The notes beneath the pieces are model-generated. The model was not told the DNA's origin. It was given only the letters and a program-made list of their open reading frames with translations, and did not search any database. Shown piece after piece: positions 59,501-64,000 of a DNA stretch of 64,000 nt. The stretch spans positions 43,227,417 to 43,291,416 of the forward strand of contig CM018043.1 in the NCBI GenBank assembly GCA_008638375.1. The letters are read 5' to 3'. Made by a program: the position numbers and the translations under genes. How positions within the stretch are numbered: position 1 is the first letter of the stretch; every line of letters starts with the position of its first letter. Source of the DNA: Nyssa sinensis. Taxonomy: Eukaryota; Streptophyta; Magnoliopsida; Cornales; Nyssaceae.

Positions 59501-60115
59501 GTCTGTCTACCTTGGCAGGCAGCTTTTTTGCCGTATGTGCTGTGAACATTACAGGCCGACTTTCGAGGATAATGAAATGTCTATATATAGGACCAAAAAG
59601 TTGATGCTAGATACTTCTCATTTTTGCATGTTTGGGCTAGTTCCAAATTCTATTCATGTTTTTGTAGATTTTTTAGGAGATTTATCTTTTAGCAGGAATC
59701 TAGGTTGTTGACTCCTGTATGCTGCTCATGTGCGTAGGTTTCACCCAGGGGCAGATTTGCAATGGGGGCAGGTGCCCCCACTGAAATATGTAAAAAAAAA
59801 GGGTCAATTAATAATTTTTTAAAGTTTTAAAAAATTTCAGCAGATGCACCCACTAAAAAATTTATTTTGAAACTTACCCATACTGTCTGAAACATGCCCC
59901 CACTGTCCGTCTCGAGCCACTAACTGCTGCTACTGTCTTTTCTCTCTCTGATACCTTTTTTTTTTCTTTTAGTTTTACTCTCTCTCTGACACCTCTTTCT
60001 ATTTTTTTTTCAGTTTCTCTCTCTCTCCCTTTTCTCTCTAACTCCTCTTTTTTTTCTGAATTAGAATCTCTTTTTTTTTTTTTTCAGTTTTCTTCTGTCT
60101 TCCCCCCCTCTACCG

Positions 60116-60160
<45 letters not shown>

Positions 60161-63100
60161 TCTCTTTCTGACGACTCCTTATCTGGTCTATACATCTCAC
60201 CAATCTCTCCTCCCTTTCTCATCTAATGTCTTTGTTTCCTTATTTACATTCTCTATTTACATATTTCACACAAGAAACCGCAAGCTTTTCTCTATACTCT
60301 CCATTTTGTGAACCAATCTGTAAAGTCCAAGCCCTAAATACATCATTGAAGAAGGAGACATGAAGGTTGAAGACTACAATAAATAATGAGGTATAGATAT
60401 TTTAAATAAAAAATTGTGAATTCTTGATAATGGTATATTTTACTTGTTCAATATGAGAATACCTATTTGCCTTATGTTATATGTTGTGCTTCTCAAGGTG
60501 GAATCCGTGGACATGGAATATGCATCACTCTCTATCTCTGTTATTCAGAGTGTGCATCTCAGCATCTCTATTATGTTTAATTGTTTATATTTCGTTTTTT
60601 TTTCAATTTTGCAATTAACCTTGAACAGTTCAATGATAATGGACTGTTCTTGGGATTTCCTTTTAGAAACCTGTTCTAAGAAATGTCTTGCCAAGCATGT
60701 TTTCAAGAACAAAGCCTGTTTTTAAAGATGAAAACAAATAATTCTTGTGAACTTTCCCTCCCAAGAAATTGTGACCAACCCTTGATATTTGATAATTTAA
60801 TCAAAATGTTACAAATTAATCTTAACATTTGTTAAAGCTTTTAGTGGTGTAGTCTCATACTGTGCCTCTTCTTATAGGAATAGTCACAGTTCCAACCCTT
60901 CTAAGTGGGGTACCATAATTTGTTAGTTTCCCTTAGTTACAACTCTCTCAAGTGGAGCACTTGTGATAGTTTGTTAGTTTCCCTAAGTTATAACTCTCTC
61001 AAGGGGAGCACTTGTGATTGTTATTTTTCCATTATTATTTGTTAACTTACAGTTAACATTGACAAAAAAAAAAAATCTCTTAACATTCACTAAGTTTCTC
61101 TTTTTTTTTTATTGTTCTTATGTATGAGAATTCAAGTTTTCACCATTGCTACTCTATGAAACACGAACACTCTATTTTGTTTCATGTCCGTGTCGGACAT
61201 GGACACGCTCAGACGTGTTCTGGACACATGTTGGACACGCGGAAAAAAAAGTCTAATTTTTTTGAATTTAGGACACGTTACGGACACGTTGGGATGCGTC
61301 CCGGACACGTTGGGGTACACTTTTTGGACATGTTTTTTTAAATTTTTTTGAAATTTTTTTTTTAAAAAATCTCTTTTCTCCTCTTATTCTCCACTATATT
61401 TTTTTTATACACACACAAATATATATAATAGTTAACAAATTTTTGAATAATAAATGTTGATTATTAAATAAAATTCTTAAACTTTTATTCATTCACTTTT
61501 TTTTATTTTGATACATTAATTATATTTACGTGATTTGTGTATTTTTATGCCAATTTTTGTTGAAATAATATTAAAATTTTATTATATAGGCATATATATA
61601 TATATATATATATTCAACGTGTCCGTGTCTTATTTTTTAAAAAAATGATGTGCCCGCATGTTCGTGTTGTATCCGTGTCTGTATCCATGCTTTTTTTATT
61701 ACACTAACCATTATGAATTTAGAAATAATAAGGCTCAAATTACACTCTCAATGAAGTCTTTAAAAATTAGATGAAAAGAAAATTATTAATTTTTTTTTTC
61801 CTATGATGGGATATTAATTCGCAAACATGTGACAATTTATAATTTATCACAAATCCTCGAGAACTTAAACAAGTGAGAGATTATAACACTAACTTGTTGT
61901 GAGCTTTTTCCTTCAAATGCTTGAAAAATAATCTGAATGTATAATTGAGATTCACTTTCTGTTAACTTCTTTTTTATGTTCAAAAGGCTACAAAATCTTA
62001 GTCATTACTTGTTGTTTTATGTTCAAAAGAAAAGTCCTCATATGTTGTAATAGTTAAAAATGTGTAAAAGGCGTCCGAGAGAGGCATCTACATGTACAAC
62101 ATCTGTAAATGTTGCTAATATATCTTTTTTTGTAAATGACGTGATCAACCTTTTAAATCTGTATTCTTTTCAATTATTGGCGATAAGTGTAGTAACAAAT
62201 TTTTTTAAATTTTGTTCTTTTTTATTTTACAAGTTATAAGTTTCCCCCACTAGAAGTAAATCCCGGCTCCGCCCCTGGTTTCACCCCCCTTGGCGTGTTT
62301 GTTTATTACATACTTCTCTTACTTATCCGGGGGCAGGGATAGGGGAAGATATGGTATTGACGGAAACTTCTTCGTTTTGTGGGATAAGGTTTGAAAAAAA
62401 AAATATATGAAGGCACCGATAAAGTCTCTACTTTTTTTCTTTTGCTGATAGACGATGGGGTCTGACTTCTGGTGTCCTCTCCATGGTAACCCCCGAGTTA
62501 CCACTAGGCTAAGATGCTGGTATATGTAGTATATGTTACCTTCAGGAATATTGAAATTACCAATAACCTAAAAAAACTTGAGCTTTTACTCGAGGAAATT
62601 TTTTTTTATAAAAAAAGTAACTAAATGAAAACAGAACTGATGTTTCTCTTACAACTGGTGCATATTATCTGTGTATTTGAGGCAGTTCTGGGAAGAGTGA
62701 AAGATTTCTTAGGAGTCATGTCTGAAGCAAATAAAAGGCTGCAACTTGATGCAAAGGTATGTATATTAATCTGGTAGACTGACCAACTTGTCTATCCAAG
62801 TTTCATCCGTTCTCTCTTCATTTCTGACACTAGTGTGCATGTATTAAAATATAGGAGAATTCTAAGGACTATGATATTGAAGTGCTCACAGGAAACGAAT
62901 CTGAATACATTGAAATGGTAAAAGGAACCCTTTCTTTCTTGTTTTCTTTGGACTGAGTGGCAGCTTGTTCATACTTGATGCTTGGGTGTACCTGACTCAC
63001 AGGATTTGATGCTGGGTGTTGCTGATCTGCATACCCCTGAGGCTGTTGCTGCTGCTGAGTCTGCAATTGTAGGTTATCAACCAGTGATTCCTTTGCCTGC

Positions 63101-63314
63101 TGGCGGCGATGGGACTGAATCTGAAGATAACAGTGACGAGGACGATGATGACGACGATGACGATGATGCTGACGACGATGATGATGGAAATGGCAATGAC
63201 TCATGCTCTCCTACAAATTTTAAAACATCTAAGCCTGCTGAAGATAATTCTTCGAATAAAGCATTGAGAAACTGTCGGTCAAAGAAGCGACCAAATATTG
63301 TTGAGCTCCCATAA
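55986..63314 (+). CDS. NOPCHAP1: NOP58-chaperone (NOPCHAP1/DUF4598) family protein, five exons
   Basis: Exons 55986-56049, 56128-56241, 62686-62756, 62855-62917 and 63003-63314 join in frame at GT-AG sites to give 207 residues. The core runs over exons 3-5: VLGRVKDFLGVMSEANKRLQ, then YDIEVL and YIEMDLMLGVADL, which parallels the family pattern of a helix with FLP-M--AN followed by an IEMDVALFEL-like motif. An acidic run of D and E (about residues 140-165) and a basic end NCRSKKRPNIVELP follow. The human family member links NOP58 to the RUVBL1/2 ATPases during box C/D snoRNP assembly; a nuclear role here is inferred. Intron 2 is 6.4 kb and full of transposons. Polyadenylation may use AATAAA at 63759-63764. 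Confidence 0.82.
56469..56520. repeat. (TG)n(TA)n microsatellite in NOPCHAP1 intron 2
   Basis: About 11 TG units followed by about 15 TA units. Confidence 0.9.
56949..57727 (+). mobile_element. hAT MITE copy D (779 bp) in NOPCHAP1 intron 2
   Basis: Begins CAATGTTTTCAGACTCGG and ends AAAACATTG. Exact 8-bp target duplication CATTCCAC at 56941-56948 and 57728-57735. Same structure as copy A, including the joined AAAATAAATT junction and the TTGCAGCCAAGAACC join that marks a second deletion. Confidence 0.92.
58241..58528. repeat. tandem duplication, two 144-bp copies, in NOPCHAP1 intron 2
   Basis: 58241-58384 recurs at 58385-58528 with few changes. Both contain TAGTCATTTTGGATAGAAAT and GGGCTTTAAATGACAGTAAG. 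Non-coding. Confidence 0.9.
58530..59737. other. intron 2 sequence without recognised features
   Basis: The 106-codon frame at 59391-59711 has no recognised domain and lies within the intron. Confidence 0.4.
60117..60155. repeat. (CT)n microsatellite
   Basis: Pure CT run within a longer pyrimidine-rich block. Confidence 0.9.
61156..61692. mobile_element. nested element with GTGTCCG-rich inverted ends
   Basis: The left part contains repeated GGACACG words (GTGTCGGACATGGACACG, GGACACGTTACGGACACG). The right part has the inverse set (ACGTGTCCGTGTC, GTATCCGTGTCTGTATCC). This arrangement fits a MITE with long degenerate inverted ends. A target duplication was not fixed, so the ends are approximate. 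Confidence 0.5.
62430..62525 (-). mobile_element. SINE-like fragment near exon 3
   Basis: The minus strand has an A-box-like TTAGCCTAGTGGTAA and an A-rich 3' end (T-run at 62432-62438). The B box is decayed (AAGTCAGACCCC). It lies about 160 bp upstream of NOPCHAP1 exon 3. Confidence 0.45.
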
Positions 63315-64000
63315 GATTTTGTTGGCTTGGGTATAACGAGATCTAAAGATGAACTTGTCAAAGCTATTTGTGGAAATCTTGTTTGCAGAAAACTGCGGAA
63401 GGACTTGTCATGGTTGGAACTAGAGTTGAAGGGCTTGTCTACAGCAATGGGAATTTCGTGAATTAATTGGGAGCTATATGATTGTCTGTTGAGGTTGTAA
63501 TTTATGTAGAATGCAATAGACAAGCCATCTGGAGAAGAACATGGATTGTATTTGGTGTGTTGCGAAAGTTATATCTCATCCATCTTTTTGGAGTTTCCTG
63601 CTCTGAACTTTCATATAGGATTCTGATTTTTCCGTGAAGCAATTATATCTACCCTAACATCTCCTGAAAACGACTCACTTCCATAGCTGTTGGCAGCATG
63701 AATCAATTGTAATATATATAATTTTTAAATTTCCATTCCCTTGAGTGTTCAGCAAAGAAATAAAAGAAACAGTGCAGTTGCTTCGGAGTTCTTGCTTCAA
63801 TACCTAAAATCATTTTATTTATGTGTAAAGCTGCTAGCCTAAAGTCCTGGATACCAAGTGATTCACATGTTTTTAAAAAAAATTATCCTTCAAGCTAGTA
63901 AATAGGAATTAGGTGCCTAAATTTTCGGTGATTATCAAATGATTTATTATTATAAGTGTGCTTTTATCTTCAAAATATTGGAATAATGCCTTGTTAAATT
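63315..64000 (+). other. 3' UTR and downstream flank of the NOPCHAP1-like gene
   Basis: No reading frame is recognised. An AATAAA at 63759-63764 is a plausible polyadenylation signal about 445 bp after the stop. Confidence 0.4.

Larger units (their letters stand above)
59746..62277. mobile_element. hAT (Tip100-like) element, non-autonomous, 2.5 kb
   Basis: Begins CAGGGGCAGATTTGCAATGG and ends CCCGGCTCCGCCCCTG, matching the CAGGGGCGGA ends of plant Tip100-type hAT elements. An exact 8-bp target duplication GTTTCACC lies at 59738-59745 and 62278-62285. No transposase frame survives. It contains a CT-rich block (59935-60180) and a nested element at about 61156-61692. Confidence 0.85.

Noticed and set aside
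59391..59711. 106-codon plus-strand frame
   Set aside because: Lies in an intron, matches no domain I know and has no splice or promoter context.
62869..63523. Minus-strand frames of 111 and 148 codons, rich in H or S
   Set aside because: They are the complement of the acidic GAT/GAC run in NOPCHAP1 exon 5; the low-complexity S and H runs are a by-product.

Overview
The window looks like nuclear DNA of a eudicot plant. It has spliced genes with GT-AG introns, a P-class PPR gene, a plant-specific PMT-type methyltransferase, and a high load of plant transposons (Sirevirus-type Copia, hAT, L1 LINE, tRNA-derived SINEs, MITEs). I cannot name the species. No bacterial, organellar, CRISPR or rRNA feature was seen.

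Layout. 0-17.2 kb is a nest of mobile elements with no host gene. A degenerate minus-strand Sirevirus (3' LTR about 1.6-3.0 kb, polypurine tracts, an env-like reading frame, RNase H end near 6.2 kb) is followed by a second LTR. That LTR was split at 6378/15060 by a complete hAT element (6379-15051, 8-bp target duplication). The hAT transposase was in turn split by a 4.26-kb solo-LTR-like element (8761-13018, 5-bp duplication). 17.2-24.4 kb holds a second member of the solo-LTR-like family (18051-21450), itself carrying an hAT MITE, then the 5' end of another Copia element with LTR, primer-binding site and gag start, and an AT-rich MITE. 25.0-33.2 kb is a six-exon PMT19-like gene, complete in its splice sites but with two single-base frameshifts in exon 4. 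34.5-39.7 kb has a Harbinger-like MITE and an unusual 3.3-kb element: inverted-repeat arms around about eleven copies of a roughly 202-bp tandem repeat. 40.7-43.7 kb is an intact, intronless 1011-residue PPR gene. 45-53 kb holds LINE fragments, two SINEs and a chain of unexplained exon-like segments. 56.0-63.3 kb is a five-exon gene for a small acidic protein of the NOP58-chaperone (NOPCHAP1) family, whose 6.4-kb second intron is filled with transposons.

How things fit together. The three host genes are unrelated: a Golgi pectin-type methyltransferase, a mitochondrial RNA-binding protein and a snoRNP assembly factor. They are all on the plus strand and form no cluster. The more coherent story is the hAT family. 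One transposase-bearing copy (6379-15051) and three short non-autonomous copies (3468-4257, 19650-20389, 56949-57727) share the same ends, have 8-bp target duplications (seven of eight bases match at one copy), and carry the same internal deletion junction. The non-autonomous copies therefore descend from one deleted derivative of this family.
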